Source: Deltaproteobacteria bacterium (GTDB lineage: Bacteria; Desulfobacterota; Desulfuromonadia; Geobacterales; Pseudopelobacteraceae). From it: a stretch of DNA of 64,000 bases. A program made the translations under genes and the position numbers. Position 1 is the stretch's first letter, and the number at the start of each line of letters is the position of its first letter. The notes under the pieces are model-generated. The model did not search any database, was not told where the DNA came from, and saw nothing but the letters and a program-made list of their open reading frames with translations. Location: NCBI GenBank assembly GCA_019162745.1, contig JAFLLC010000029.1:1-64000 (forward strand). Direction: 5' to 3'. Positions 7,892-17,116 of this stretch are shown here, piece after piece.

Positions 7892-8947
7892 GTGCCGCTT
7901 CCGAAACTGATGAGAGTAGCCGTAGACGCAATGGGTGGTGACAATGCGCCTGTTATCGAAGTTGAAGGCGCTGTCGCTGCCTGTCGTGAATTCGGTCTCT
8001 CGGTGACGCTTGTCGGTGATCGCCAGCGTTTGGTGTCCGAACTCGCCAAACACAATATCAGCGGGCTTGATATCGATGTTTTTCAAGCGAGTGAAGTCGT
8101 TGGCATGCATGATTCTGCCTCTGATGCGGTACGGAAGAAGCCTGACTCTTCCGTGCGTCGCGCATTCGAGTTAGTCAAGGATGGCAAGGCGTGTGCTGCT
8201 GTCAGTGCCGGAAACTCCGGTGCGACCATGGCATGCGGCATGTTTGTTCTTAAGCGAATCAAAGGAATAGAACGTCCGGCTATTGCCCAGTTGTTCCCGA
8301 CGCTTAAAGGGCAGACGCTTGTTTTGGATATAGGTGGTAATGTCGATTGCAAGCCGCTCCATCTTGTCCAGTTTGCCATTATGGGTGAGGTTTACGCTCG
8401 CTATGCTATGGGAGTGCCCTCGCCGAAAGTCGGCCTTCTCTCAAATGGCGAAGAGGATTCAAAAGGGAATGAACTGACCAGGGAAACCAATACCATCCTG
8501 CGCAAGACATCGCTTAATTATTGCGGATACATAGAGGGTCGGGATATTTTTGCCGGTGCTGTTGATGTAGTTGTCTGCGATGGCTTTGTAGGAAATATTG
8601 TACTGAAACTTTCCGAAGGGTTGTCGGATGCCGCAGCCAAGATGCTGAAAAGGGAGATTGTCAAGAGCTGGGTCTCCAAGGTAGGTTATCTGTTTGTACG
8701 TGGCGCTTTCGGACGTTTCAAGAAGATTGTTGACTATGCGGAGTACGGCGGTGCACCACTATTAGGAATCAACGGTGTCGGCATGATCTGCCATGGCGGC
8801 TCCAACGTAAAGGCGGTCAAAAACGCGATACGCTTTGCCCATGAGTATGCAAAAAACGGTGTGTCGGAGCATGTAGCCGAAAAATTATCTGAAAATCATT
8901 CTGTCTTGATACGAAGTGATACCCTGCCTCCCACACCTGTAGAGTAA
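7892..8947 (+). CDS. plsX: Phosphate acyltransferase PlsX
   Basis: PlsX makes acyl-phosphate from acyl-ACP for PlsY, feeding phosphatidic acid synthesis at the membrane. The 351-residue protein shows [12 protein letters not shown] at the start, the [10 protein letters not shown] loop and a conserved [17 protein letters not shown] motif near the C-terminus. The GTG start is 12 bases after rpmF; the ATG six codons later ([10 protein letters not shown]) is a real alternative because the family often starts there. It lies between rpmF and fabH, its normal context. No sequence oddities were seen. Confidence 0.95.
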   Translation: MPLPKLMRVAVDAMGGDNAPVIEVEGAVAACREFGLSVTLVGDRQRLVSELAKHNISGLDIDVFQASEVVGMHDSASDAVRKKPDSSVRRAFELVKDGKACAAVSAGNSGATMACGMFVLKRIKGIERPAIAQLFPTLKGQTLVLDIGGNVDCKPLHLVQFAIMGEVYARYAMGVPSPKVGLLSNGEEDSKGNELTRETNTILRKTSLNYCGYIEGRDIFAGAVDVVVCDGFVGNIVLKLSEGLSDAAAKMLKREIVKSWVSKVGYLFVRGAFGRFKKIVDYAEYGGAPLLGINGVGMICHGGSNVKAVKNAIRFAHEYAKNGVSEHVAEKLSENHSVLIRSDTLPPTPVE

Positions 8948-8960
8948 TGGAGATTCAATC

Positions 8961-9944
8961 GTGAATGTCAGAATTACCGGAACCGGCTCTGCTTTGCCCG
9001 GCAAAATTCTCACCAATGCCGAACTTGAAAAGTCGGTTGATACCACTGATGAATGGATTACGACTAGAACCGGCATTAAAGAGCGGCGTATTGCGGCTGA
9101 CGGAGAATATACGTCAACCTTTGCCGCCGAGGCCAGCCGTCGTGCTCTGGCAATGGCCGGAGTCCCGCCTGAAGAAATTGATCTGATTATTATTGGTACT
9201 GTTACTCCGGATTTCCCCTTCCCCTCAACCGCCTGTATTGTCCAGGATCTTCTGGGTGCCACGAATGCAACCGCCTTTGACCTTTCTGCTGCCTGTTCCG
9301 GTTTTCTCTACGGTTTATCTATCGCAGAAAAATATATCCGCTCCGGCGCTGCGCGGAAGATTCTTGTGGTAGGGGCTGAGATATTGTCGCGCATCGTTGA
9401 CTGGCAGGATCGCAACACCTGCGTTCTGTTTGGTGACGGTGCCGGTGCCGTTGTTCTCGAAGCTTCTGAAGAGGCTGATCATTCCCTGCTTTCAACCCAT
9501 ACGTTCAGTAACGGAGCACACTGGAATCTTCTCTTTCAGCAGGGGAGCGGCAGTCGTAATCCGGCGACAGCCAGCCGTACAATCGATGAACGGCTGATTT
9601 ATTTGAATATGGAAGGAAATGATGTTTTCAAGCATGCTGTCCGCGGCATGGAGGAAGCGGCCGTAAGAGCCCTAAATGCCAACGGTCTCTCCCCAGCAGA
9701 TATTTCACTCCTGATTCCTCATCAGGCCAATCGCCGTATAATCGATGCGACTGCAAAACGGCTCGGAATCGGTTCAGAGCGTCTGTTTATCAACCTCCAT
9801 CGATATGGGAATACATCGTCAGCATCAATTCCCATCGCACTGGATGAGGCGAACCATCTAGGGATTCTCAAACCTGACAGCAAACTTCTGCTGGTGGCAT
9901 TCGGGGGCGGTTTTACTTACGCTTCTGCGCTGATAAAGTGGTAG
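8961..9944 (+). CDS. fabH: Beta-ketoacyl-ACP synthase III FabH
   Basis: FabH condenses acetyl-CoA with malonyl-ACP to start fatty acid elongation. The 327-residue thiolase-fold protein carries the Cys-His-Asn triad: Cys in LSAACSGFLYG, His in LLIPHQANRRI and Asn in RYGNTSSASIP. The N-terminal DEWITTRTGIKERR is typical of KAS III. It starts with GTG behind GGAGAT. Cotranscribed with plsX and fabD. Confidence 0.96.
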   Translation: MNVRITGTGSALPGKILTNAELEKSVDTTDEWITTRTGIKERRIAADGEYTSTFAAEASRRALAMAGVPPEEIDLIIIGTVTPDFPFPSTACIVQDLLGATNATAFDLSAACSGFLYGLSIAEKYIRSGAARKILVVGAEILSRIVDWQDRNTCVLFGDGAGAVVLEASEEADHSLLSTHTFSNGAHWNLLFQQGSGSRNPATASRTIDERLIYLNMEGNDVFKHAVRGMEEAAVRALNANGLSPADISLLIPHQANRRIIDATAKRLGIGSERLFINLHRYGNTSSASIPIALDEANHLGILKPDSKLLLVAFGGGFTYASALIKW

Positions 9945-9980
9945 CGAGACGAGGCAATATTATGAAACAAGGATATTTAT

Positions 9981-10907
9981 ATGTCTAAAACGGCTTTTAT
10001 TTTTCCGGGACAAGGTTCTCAGTATCCTGGAATGGGAAAGGAGTTGGCAGATACGTTTGCTGTTGCTCGGCATCTTTTTGAAGAAGCTGACGATGCTCTT
10101 GGATTTAAATTGTCTGCACTCTGTTTCGCAGGGAGTGATGCCGACCTCAAGCTGACCGCCAACACACAGCCGGCGATTTTGACAGCAAGCATTGCAGCCT
10201 TGAAAGTAGCCCAGCAGGAAACAGGCCTGATGGCCGATTTTGTGGCCGGTCATTCGCTTGGCGAATATTCGGCTCTGGTCTGTGCAGGAACGCTCTCTTT
10301 TGCTGATGCGGTCAGAACGGTGCGATCCCGTGGTACATTCATGCAGGAAGCGGTTCCGGTCGGTACGGGGACAATGGCTGCCATGCTTGGCGTTGAGCGT
10401 GAGGTTCTTGAAGAAATCTGCCGTGAAGCCGCTGAAGGGGAGGTCGTCTCACCGGCCAACTTTAATTCTCCCGGCCAGATTGTTATCGCCGGTTCGGTTG
10501 CGGCTGTTGCTCGTGCGATTGAGATTGCCAAGGGACGCGGTTTCCGGAAATCCATGCTGCTGCCGGTCAGTGCCCCGTTTCATTGTGCATTGATGAAACC
10601 GGCCGCAGATCGACTTGCCGCAGTCCTGGACGTTATTAGCTACGGTGATATGAACCATCCGGTCATCAGCAATGTTGAAGCGACAGCCAACTGCGACAAG
10701 GGCAGGGTCCGTAACCTGCTTGTCTCTCAGGTGTGCGCCCCGGTACTGTGGGAACAGTCCGTTACTGCCATGACGTCTCTTGGGGTCACAAGATTTGTTG
10801 AAATAGGCCCCGGCAAGGTTTTGTCCGGACTTGTAAAACGTATTACAAAGGAAGTGATAACCGTAAATGTGGAGGACATTGCTACTTTGAAACAGCTGAC
10901 GACCTGA
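9981..10907 (+). CDS. fabD: Malonyl-CoA:ACP transacylase FabD
   Basis: FabD loads malonyl groups onto acyl carrier protein. The 308-residue product has [14 protein letters not shown] at the N-terminus, the nucleophile Ser in [10 protein letters not shown], the catalytic His in SAPFHCALM, and a closing [16 protein letters not shown] lies ahead of the ATG. It follows fabH by 36 bases in the fatty acid operon. No anomalies. Confidence 0.96.
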   Translation: MSKTAFIFPGQGSQYPGMGKELADTFAVARHLFEEADDALGFKLSALCFAGSDADLKLTANTQPAILTASIAALKVAQQETGLMADFVAGHSLGEYSALVCAGTLSFADAVRTVRSRGTFMQEAVPVGTGTMAAMLGVEREVLEEICREAAEGEVVSPANFNSPGQIVIAGSVAAVARAIEIAKGRGFRKSMLLPVSAPFHCALMKPAADRLAAVLDVISYGDMNHPVISNVEATANCDKGRVRNLLVSQVCAPVLWEQSVTAMTSLGVTRFVEIGPGKVLSGLVKRITKEVITVNVEDIATLKQLTT

Positions 10908-10953
10908 TTCCGCCTTTATTGTTGCTGATTATTTTTGCCAAGGGGAACTGATT

Positions 10954-11391
10954 ATGCTCGACATCAATGAAATAATGAAAATTTTGCCGCATCGTTATCC
11001 TTTTCTGTTGGTTGACAAGATCCTCGAAATTGAACTCGGTAAAAGCATTGTTGGTATAAAAAACGTCAGCATCAATGAGCCATTCTTTCAGGGCCATTTC
11101 CCTGATCACCCAGTTATGCCAGGGGTATTGGTCATCGAAGCTATGGCACAGGTAGCCGCAATCCTGGCCTATTCCTCTGATGAAAGTATTCGTTCCAAGA
11201 TCACATATTTTGTCGGCATCGATAATGCCCGTTTTCGCAAGCCGGTCATGCCTGGAGATCAACTCCGCTTCGAAATTGAGGCGACCGGATGTAAACGTGG
11301 TATCTGGATCTTTAATGCCAAGGCGCTTGTTGACGGAAAGCTGGTCACAGAAGCCGAACTGAAGGCGACCTTTGCTGATAAAAACAAATAA
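10954..11391 (+). CDS. fabZ: 3-hydroxyacyl-ACP dehydratase FabZ
   Basis: FabZ dehydrates beta-hydroxyacyl-ACP in each elongation round. The 145-residue hotdog-fold protein shows [12 protein letters not shown] and the active-site stretch [16 protein letters not shown], containing the catalytic His, followed by the helix with the catalytic Glu (IEAMAQ). In many Gram-negatives fabZ lies in the lipid A cluster with lpxD and lpxA; here it sits between fabD and fabG, as in Firmicutes. A second fabZ in an lpx cluster elsewhere is possible. AAGGGGAA is the ribosome binding site. Confidence 0.95.
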   Translation: MLDINEIMKILPHRYPFLLVDKILEIELGKSIVGIKNVSINEPFFQGHFPDHPVMPGVLVIEAMAQVAAILAYSSDESIRSKITYFVGIDNARFRKPVMPGDQLRFEIEATGCKRGIWIFNAKALVDGKLVTEAELKATFADKNK

Positions 11392-11419
11392 CATTCAGTT
11401 ATTACGAAAGGATTAAATC

Positions 11420-12157
11420 ATGCCTAAAGAGAAAGTAGCTGTCATCACAGGAGCATCACGCGGAATCGGCAGAAGTATTGCGCTGGCGCTGGCAGCCCAA
11501 GGGGCGACCATTGTGGCTGTAGATATGGATCAGGCTTCTACCGAGGCGGTTGTCGCTGAATTGCAGGCGATCGGTGGCAAGGCGCTGGCAGTGGTTGGAA
11601 ATGTGACCGTGTCAGCAGACGTAGAGCGGATGATTGATGCGGCCATTGAGGCATTCGGCCGTGTGGATATTCTGGTCAACAATGCCGGCATTACCCGTGA
11701 TGGTCTGCTGATGCGCATGAAGGAGGAGGATTGGGACGCCGTTCTGAATGTAAATCTTAAAGGTGCCTTTCTCTGCACCAGGGCAGCCTTCAAAGTCATG
11801 AGCAAACAGCGCTACGGCCGCATCATCAATATTGCGTCTGTCGTAGGGCAGATGGGCAATGCGGGCCAAGCTAATTACTGCGCCAGTAAAGCCGGATTGA
11901 TCGGTCTCACCAAGTCCAATGCACGGGAAATGGCAAAAAGAAGCATTACCGTCAACGCCGTTGCTCCCGGTTTTATTGCAACTGCCATGACCGATGCACT
12001 TTCGGACAAGGTACGCGCCGAGTTGACGGCGCAGATACCACTTGAGCGTCTTGGAAGTGCCGATGACATTGCCAATGCAGTTGTTTTTCTGGCTTCTGAA
12101 GCGGCCGGATACATCACTGGTCATGTTTTGTCGGTAAATGGGGGGATGTACATGTAG
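11420..12157 (+). CDS. fabG: 3-oxoacyl-ACP reductase FabG
   Basis: FabG reduces 3-ketoacyl-ACP with NADPH. The 245-residue short-chain dehydrogenase has the nucleotide-binding TGASRGIGRSIA, the NNAG motif (LVNNAGITRDG), the catalytic Ser (IASVVG) and the YCASK Tyr-Lys pair. The ending ITGHVLSVNGGMYM is typical of FabG. It follows fabZ with AAAGGATTAA upstream. Confidence 0.95.
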   Translation: MPKEKVAVITGASRGIGRSIALALAAQGATIVAVDMDQASTEAVVAELQAIGGKALAVVGNVTVSADVERMIDAAIEAFGRVDILVNNAGITRDGLLMRMKEEDWDAVLNVNLKGAFLCTRAAFKVMSKQRYGRIINIASVVGQMGNAGQANYCASKAGLIGLTKSNAREMAKRSITVNAVAPGFIATAMTDALSDKVRAELTAQIPLERLGSADDIANAVVFLASEAAGYITGHVLSVNGGMYM

Positions 12158-12190
12158 TCCCTGCTGTTGTCAAAAAAGTATAAATATCGA

Positions 12191-12235
12191 TTGACATTTA
12201 AAGATTTCATGCTTAATTAAGCACACAAGTATAAT
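12191..12235 (+). promoter_or_regulatory. Putative internal promoter/operator region upstream of acpP
   Basis: The 120-base gap between fabG and acpP is AT-rich. It contains TTGACA (12191-12196), a perfect 12-base palindrome GCTTAATTAAGC (12211-12222) and TATAAT (12230-12235). The two hexamers are 33 bases apart, too far to act together, so either a weak partner box is used or the palindrome is an operator beside a TATAAT-driven promoter. An extra promoter for the highly expressed acpP would be expected. Confidence 0.4.
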
Positions 12236-12277
12236 ACACGAAACCTGCAAAGGTTTAAAATCAAACGGAGGTGGAAG

Positions 12278-12511
12278 ATGTCTGATATTGCAAAACGGGT
12301 AAAAGAAATTGTTGCAGAGCAGTTAGGGGTCGAAGAAGCTCAGGTTTTAACCGAGTCTTCTTTTATGGATGATCTTGGAGCCGATTCTCTTGACACAGTA
12401 GAACTGGTTATGGCTCTTGAAGAAGAGTTCGATATAGAAATTCCTGATGAAGATGCCGAAAAAATCCAGACGGTGAATGATGCCATCGAGTATATCACCG
12501 AGCATAGCTGA
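12278..12511 (+). CDS. acpP: Acyl carrier protein
   Basis: The 77-residue acidic protein is the carrier of acyl chains during fatty acid synthesis. The phosphopantetheine attachment serine lies in the canonical [27 protein letters not shown] precedes the ATG. It lies between fabG and fabF, and a strong terminator follows directly. Confidence 0.98.
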   Translation: MSDIAKRVKEIVAEQLGVEEAQVLTESSFMDDLGADSLDTVELVMALEEEFDIEIPDEDAEKIQTVNDAIEYITEHS

Positions 12512-12523
12512 TATCGCATAACC

Positions 12524-12552
12524 GAGGGGGGTGACAAGCCCCTCTTTTTTTA
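12524..12552 (+). terminator. Intrinsic terminator after acpP
   Basis: GAGGGG (12524-12529) pairs with CCCCTC (12539-12544) over a nine-base loop and is followed by a T run. It lies between acpP and fabF, so it may uncouple high acpP expression from fabF. Confidence 0.75.
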
Positions 12553-12594
12553 TTCTGACATAACTGAAGTAACTGTTATATGGAGTTATTTACT

Positions 12595-13827
12595 ATGAGA
12601 AGAGTTGTAATTACTGGTGTTGGAGTCGTTTCACCACTCGGGAGCGGGAATGTCAAAAACTGGGATGCTCTCACTGCAGGGAAGTCCGGAGTAGGCCTGA
12701 TTACCCGTTTTGACGCAAGCGATATGCCGGTCAGGATCGCAGGTGAAGTCACTGATTTTAATGCAGAAGAGTATATTGATAAAAAAGAAATCAAAAAGAT
12801 GGATCTGTTTATCCAGTACGGTCTTGCCGCAGCTCATTATGCTATGCAGGACTCCGGACTTGTGATCAACGATGAAAATTCTGAACGGGTTGGGGTTCTT
12901 GTTGGTGCCGGTCTTGGTGGTTTGCCATCGATCGAACGGTATCACACGCTGCTGAACGAAGGTGGTTTCAAAAAAATATCTCCATTCTTTATCCCGATGC
13001 TGATCATCAATCTTGCTCCAGGCCACATCTCCATCAAATATGGGGCCAAAGGGCCCAATCTTTCCTCAGTCTCTGCGTGCGCGACCGGTACTCATTCGAT
13101 TGGTGATGCATACCATATTATTGCCCGTGGAGATGCTGATGCAATGATAGCCGGTGGTACCGAGTCAACGGTCACTCCGCTTGGAATCGGCGGTTTTGCT
13201 GCCATGAAGGCTTTGTCTGACAACAACGATTTCCCGGAAAAAGCATCACGGCCCTTTGATAAGGGGCGCGACGGCTTTGTCCTGGCCGAAGGAGCCGGTA
13301 TCGTTGTTATGGAGGAATATGAATCAGCCAGAAAACGCGGTGCTAAAATATATGCGGAAATAGTCGGCTATGGTCTTACCTGCGACGCCTATCATATGAC
13401 TGCTCCCGCACCCGGTGGAGAAGGCGCCGCGCGCTGCATGAAAATGGCTTTGAAAAATGCCGGTGTTTCTCCAGAGCAGGTGACATATATCAACGCTCAT
13501 GGAACTTCAACGTATTTTAACGACCTGAATGAATCCCTGGCTATCAAATCTGTTTTTGGTGACCATGCCAACAAGCTGATGGTTTCTTCTACAAAATCAA
13601 TGACAGGCCATCTCCTTGGTGCAGCCGGCGGTGTTGAGGCAGTCTTTACCTGTATGGCGATGGAAAAAAGTGTGGTTCCACCCACAATTAACTATGAAAA
13701 TTCCGATCCTGAATGTGATCTGGATTATGTGCCGAATACGGCTCGTGACGCTAAGATTGAGTATGCAATGAGTAATTCACTTGGTTTTGGCGGAACGAAT
13801 GCAACTCTTCTTTTCAAGAAGCTGTAG
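12595..13827 (+). CDS. fabF: Beta-ketoacyl-ACP synthase II FabF
   Basis: FabF extends acyl-ACP with malonyl-ACP. The 410-residue thiolase-fold enzyme has Cys in [15 protein letters not shown], the two active-site histidines in [11 protein letters not shown] and [15 protein letters not shown], and the ending [15 protein letters not shown]. The start is [10 protein letters not shown] because GGAG lies eight bases before this ATG; the ATG five codons earlier would place that Shine-Dalgarno inside the gene. It follows the acpP terminator. Confidence 0.95.
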   Translation: MRRVVITGVGVVSPLGSGNVKNWDALTAGKSGVGLITRFDASDMPVRIAGEVTDFNAEEYIDKKEIKKMDLFIQYGLAAAHYAMQDSGLVINDENSERVGVLVGAGLGGLPSIERYHTLLNEGGFKKISPFFIPMLIINLAPGHISIKYGAKGPNLSSVSACATGTHSIGDAYHIIARGDADAMIAGGTESTVTPLGIGGFAAMKALSDNNDFPEKASRPFDKGRDGFVLAEGAGIVVMEEYESARKRGAKIYAEIVGYGLTCDAYHMTAPAPGGEGAARCMKMALKNAGVSPEQVTYINAHGTSTYFNDLNESLAIKSVFGDHANKLMVSSTKSMTGHLLGAAGGVEAVFTCMAMEKSVVPPTINYENSDPECDLDYVPNTARDAKIEYAMSNSLGFGGTNATLLFKKL

Positions 13828-13842
13828 GCGAGGACGGAAAAA

Positions 13843-14289
13843 ATGATCATTATCGGAAGTGACCATGGAGGATTAAACCTCAAAACTGCCCTGATCAGTT
13901 ATCTGAAGCGCAGAAATATTGAAGTAACCGATGCGGGTACCAACGGTGATGCTTCGGTTGATTATCCTGATTTCGGCCGTAATGTCGCTGAAACCGTAGC
14001 TGCGGGTAGGGCAGAGTTGGGGATTTTGATCTGCGGTACCGGAATCGGAATGTCGATCACCGCCAACAAAATACCCGGTATTCGCGCCGCGCTGGTGACG
14101 GATGTCTTTATGGCCCGTATGGCAAAAGAGCATAATAATGCCAATGTGCTGGTTCTTGGCGGCCGCGTCCTTGATGAACAGAAAGCCTGCGATCTTGTCG
14201 GTGCCTGGCTTGAAAGTACCTTTGAAGCTGGCCGCCATCAGGGGCGACTGGACAAGATAACGGCACTTGAACAGAAATATTCCCGGTAA
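13843..14289 (+). CDS. rpiB: Ribose-5-phosphate isomerase B
   Basis: RpiB interconverts ribose-5-phosphate and ribulose-5-phosphate. The 148-residue product begins IIIGSDHGGLNLK, carries the catalytic Cys in LICGTGIGMSI and the phosphate-binding HNNANVLVLGGR. The related LacA/LacB subunits differ in context; here it lies between fabF and glyA, a common arrangement. It ends just before a terminator. Confidence 0.93.
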   Translation: MIIIGSDHGGLNLKTALISYLKRRNIEVTDAGTNGDASVDYPDFGRNVAETVAAGRAELGILICGTGIGMSITANKIPGIRAALVTDVFMARMAKEHNNANVLVLGGRVLDEQKACDLVGAWLESTFEAGRHQGRLDKITALEQKYSR

Positions 14290-14315
14290 TATCAATATGG
14301 ATCTAATACCCAAAG

Positions 14316-14350
14316 ACGGGACCTGCTGCGGCATGCGTCCCGTTTCTTTT
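14316..14350 (+). terminator. Intrinsic terminator after rpiB
   Basis: ACGGGAC (14316-14322) pairs with GTCCCGT (14337-14343), followed by TTTCTTTTTTT. It separates the fab/rpiB transcript from glyA. Confidence 0.75.
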
Positions 14351-14382
14351 TTTATGACTATGTAAACTAAAGGAGTAAGTAT

Positions 14383-15630
14383 ATGTCAGTCCTTTCCCAA
14401 TTTGATCCCCAGGTAGCTGATGCCATTCGGCATGAAACAGAGCGAGAGGAATATAATCTGGAGCTGATTGCCTCCGAAAACTTTGTTTCTGAGGCTGTTT
14501 TAGAGGCACAATGTTCAGTCCTGACCAACAAATATGCCGAGGGTTATCCTGGAAAGCGATATTATGGCGGCTGCGAGCATGTTGACGTTGTCGAGCAGCT
14601 TGCCATTGATCGGGCCAGGGAGCTTTTTGGCGCTGATCATGCCAATGTCCAGCCGCACTCCGGATCCCAGGCCAACATGGCGGTCTATTTTGCCGCATGT
14701 AAACCTGGAGATACTATTCTCGGAATGAATCTTGCCCATGGCGGTCATCTCACCCATGGCAGTCCGGTTAATTTTTCCGGTCGTCTCTTTACCGTTGTTC
14801 CCTATGGAGTGACAGCTGAAAGCGAAACAATCGATTACGCCGAGGTTGAACGCCTGGCCGTCGAGCATAAGCCGAAACTGATTGTCGTCGGCGCAAGCGC
14901 ATATCCACGAACCATCGATTTTCCTGCTTTTCGGGAAATAGCCGATAAAGTCGGGGCGAAGGTCATGGTTGACATGGCTCATATTGCCGGACTGGTTGCC
15001 GCCGGCGTTCACCCGAGTCCGATTCCGTATGCCGAGTTTGTTACTACAACGACCCACAAGACGCTGCGTGGCCCTCGCGGAGGCATGATTCTCTGCCGTG
15101 AAGAATTTGCTAAAGCGCTAAATTCCCAGATTTTCCCCGGTATTCAGGGTGGACCACTTATGCACGTCATCGCCGCCAAAGCGGTGGCGTTTAAAGAAGC
15201 GCTGCAGCCGGAGTTTAAAACCTATCAGCAGCAGGTCATTAAAAATGCCAAGGCGCTTTCAGAGGCACTGGTAAAGCGCGGTTTTAAACTGACAAGCGGC
15301 GGCACCGATAACCACCTCATGCTGATAAACTTTTCGGGAACAGAGATAACCGGCAAGGCTGCAGAAGAGGCCTTGGACAAGGCCGGCATTACAGTCAACA
15401 AGAATACCGTGCCTTTTGAGACCCGTTCTCCGTTCGTTACTTCCGGTATCAGGATCGGAACGCCGGCCTGTACTACCCATGGCCTCAAAGAGGCCGAAAT
15501 GGATCAGGTTGCCGGTTACATTGCCGACGTGCTGGCACATAGCGGCGATGACCGGAAACTCGAGGCGGTAAAGGATCAGGTAAACAACCTGATGAAGAAA
15601 TTTCCTCTATACGCCCACAGGCTTGCCTAA
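14383..15630 (+). CDS. glyA: Serine hydroxymethyltransferase
   Basis: GlyA is a PLP enzyme that converts serine and tetrahydrofolate to glycine and methylene-tetrahydrofolate. The 415-residue protein has [27 protein letters not shown] and the PLP lysine in [21 protein letters not shown] lies ahead of the ATG. It is bounded by terminators on both sides, so it is probably monocistronic. No glycine riboswitch is visible in the 93-base leader. Confidence 0.97.
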   Translation: MSVLSQFDPQVADAIRHETEREEYNLELIASENFVSEAVLEAQCSVLTNKYAEGYPGKRYYGGCEHVDVVEQLAIDRARELFGADHANVQPHSGSQANMAVYFAACKPGDTILGMNLAHGGHLTHGSPVNFSGRLFTVVPYGVTAESETIDYAEVERLAVEHKPKLIVVGASAYPRTIDFPAFREIADKVGAKVMVDMAHIAGLVAAGVHPSPIPYAEFVTTTTHKTLRGPRGGMILCREEFAKALNSQIFPGIQGGPLMHVIAAKAVAFKEALQPEFKTYQQQVIKNAKALSEALVKRGFKLTSGGTDNHLMLINFSGTEITGKAAEEALDKAGITVNKNTVPFETRSPFVTSGIRIGTPACTTHGLKEAEMDQVAGYIADVLAHSGDDRKLEAVKDQVNNLMKKFPLYAHRLA

Positions 15631-15653
15631 TTTCTAAATATCAAGTAGTTATG

Positions 15654-15688
15654 AGACCCTCTGGACACGTTCCGGCGGGTCTTTTTTA
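15654..15688 (+). terminator. Intrinsic terminator after glyA
   Basis: AGACCC (15654-15659) pairs with GGGTCT (15677-15682) over a 17-base loop, followed by TTTTTT. Confidence 0.6.
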
Positions 15689-15725
15689 TACTGATAAAAT
15701 AACCGATCAGCAGGGGAAGTAACGT

Positions 15726-17090
15726 ATGTCTGGAACCAGCTCCATAACCACCGAACAATTGCGCCAGTGGGACAAGCGCCACGTCTGGCACCCGTTTACC
15801 CAGATGCAGGAATGGGAACGCGACGAACAGGTTATTATCGTAAAAGGGGAGGGGTGCTGGCTGATTGATACTGACGGCAGGCGTTATCTTGATGGTGTCG
15901 CCTCCATGTGGACTAACGTTCATGGTCACTGCCGCCGGGAGTTGAACGACGCCCTGAAGGAACAGGTTGATCGTCTTGAACATTCTACCCTTTTAGGACT
16001 CGCCAGTGAGCAGAGCATTATTCTGGCGGCACGACTGGCCGAAATTACTCCTCCCGGGCTTGATCGTTTCTTCTATTCGGATAACGGTTCAACCGCCATG
16101 GAAGTCGCTGTCAAGATGGCTTATCAATATCAGGTTCACGGGGGGCATCCGGAACGGAGCCGCTTTATAACCTTCAGGAATGCTTATCATGGTGATACAC
16201 TCGGCGCAGTGAGTGTCGGCGGGATTGGTATTTATCACACGACCTTCAAGCCGCTCATGTTTGAGACGGTTCAGGCTCCAGCTCCTTACTGCTACCGTTG
16301 TGAGCTTGACTGTAACAAAAACTCCTGCAGTATGGAGTGTGCAGATGCACTAGAAGGCCTGATGAAAGTCAATACCGGCAAGGTAGCCGGACTTGTAATT
16401 GAACCGCTTCTTCAAGGTGCCGGAGGAATGATCGTGCAGCCGGCAGGGTTTTTAAAAAGGGTTCGGGAGTTGTGCGACCGCTATGATATATTGATGATTG
16501 CTGATGAAGTTGCCACCGGTTTTGGCAGAACCGGAGCTATGTTTGCCTGCAACCACGAGAATGTGGTTCCTGATATAATGGCAATTTCAAAGGGAATTGC
16601 CGCAGGGTATCTTCCTTTGGCCGCAACGGTGACGTGTGATAAGGTTTACTCAGCCTTTTTAGGTTCTTATTCGGAGTTGAAGACCTTTTTCCATGGCCAT
16701 ACGTTTACCGGGAATCCGTTAGCCTGTGCTGTTGCTCTGAAAAGCCTGCAGCTCTTTGAACAGGACAATCTGCTGGCAGAGCTGCAACCGAAAATAGCCC
16801 GGCTGAAGCAGCATCTGGATAAAATAGAGTCACTGCCGCACGTTGGCGACGTACGGCAGTGCGGTCTGGCTGCAGGGATTGAGTTGGTCGAGAATAAGGA
16901 GACCGGCACACCGTATCCGTGGGAACAGCAGATCGGGATCAGTGTGTGTCTTGAAGCGCGCAAGCGGGGGGTCTTCACCCGTCCATTGGGAAATACAGTC
17001 GTCATATTTCCACCGCTGGTTATTTCAAACAGTGAGCTGGATATGCTGCTGGATGTGCTGCAGGAATCAATACGGTTTGTAACTGAATAA
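15726..17090 (+). CDS. bioA: Adenosylmethionine-8-amino-7-oxononanoate aminotransferase BioA
   Basis: BioA makes 7,8-diaminopelargonate in biotin synthesis. The 454-residue class III aminotransferase has HVWHPFTQMQEW at the N-terminus, LDGVASMWTNVHGH and FRNAYHGDTLGAVSVGG. The ADEVATGFGRTG motif and the PLP lysine in ISKGIAAGYLP follow. A short insertion at about residues 193-209 packs five cysteines (PYCYRCELDCNKNSCSMEC); similar insertions are known to me in some BioA proteins, and a metal site is a guess. No other bio gene is adjacent. GGGGAAG precedes the ATG. Confidence 0.93.
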   Translation: MSGTSSITTEQLRQWDKRHVWHPFTQMQEWERDEQVIIVKGEGCWLIDTDGRRYLDGVASMWTNVHGHCRRELNDALKEQVDRLEHSTLLGLASEQSIILAARLAEITPPGLDRFFYSDNGSTAMEVAVKMAYQYQVHGGHPERSRFITFRNAYHGDTLGAVSVGGIGIYHTTFKPLMFETVQAPAPYCYRCELDCNKNSCSMECADALEGLMKVNTGKVAGLVIEPLLQGAGGMIVQPAGFLKRVRELCDRYDILMIADEVATGFGRTGAMFACNHENVVPDIMAISKGIAAGYLPLAATVTCDKVYSAFLGSYSELKTFFHGHTFTGNPLACAVALKSLQLFEQDNLLAELQPKIARLKQHLDKIESLPHVGDVRQCGLAAGIELVENKETGTPYPWEQQIGISVCLEARKRGVFTRPLGNTVVIFPPLVISNSELDMLLDVLQESIRFVTE

Positions 17091-17116
17091 GTGGATCAGC
17101 CGTTCGAGGCTCCCTC

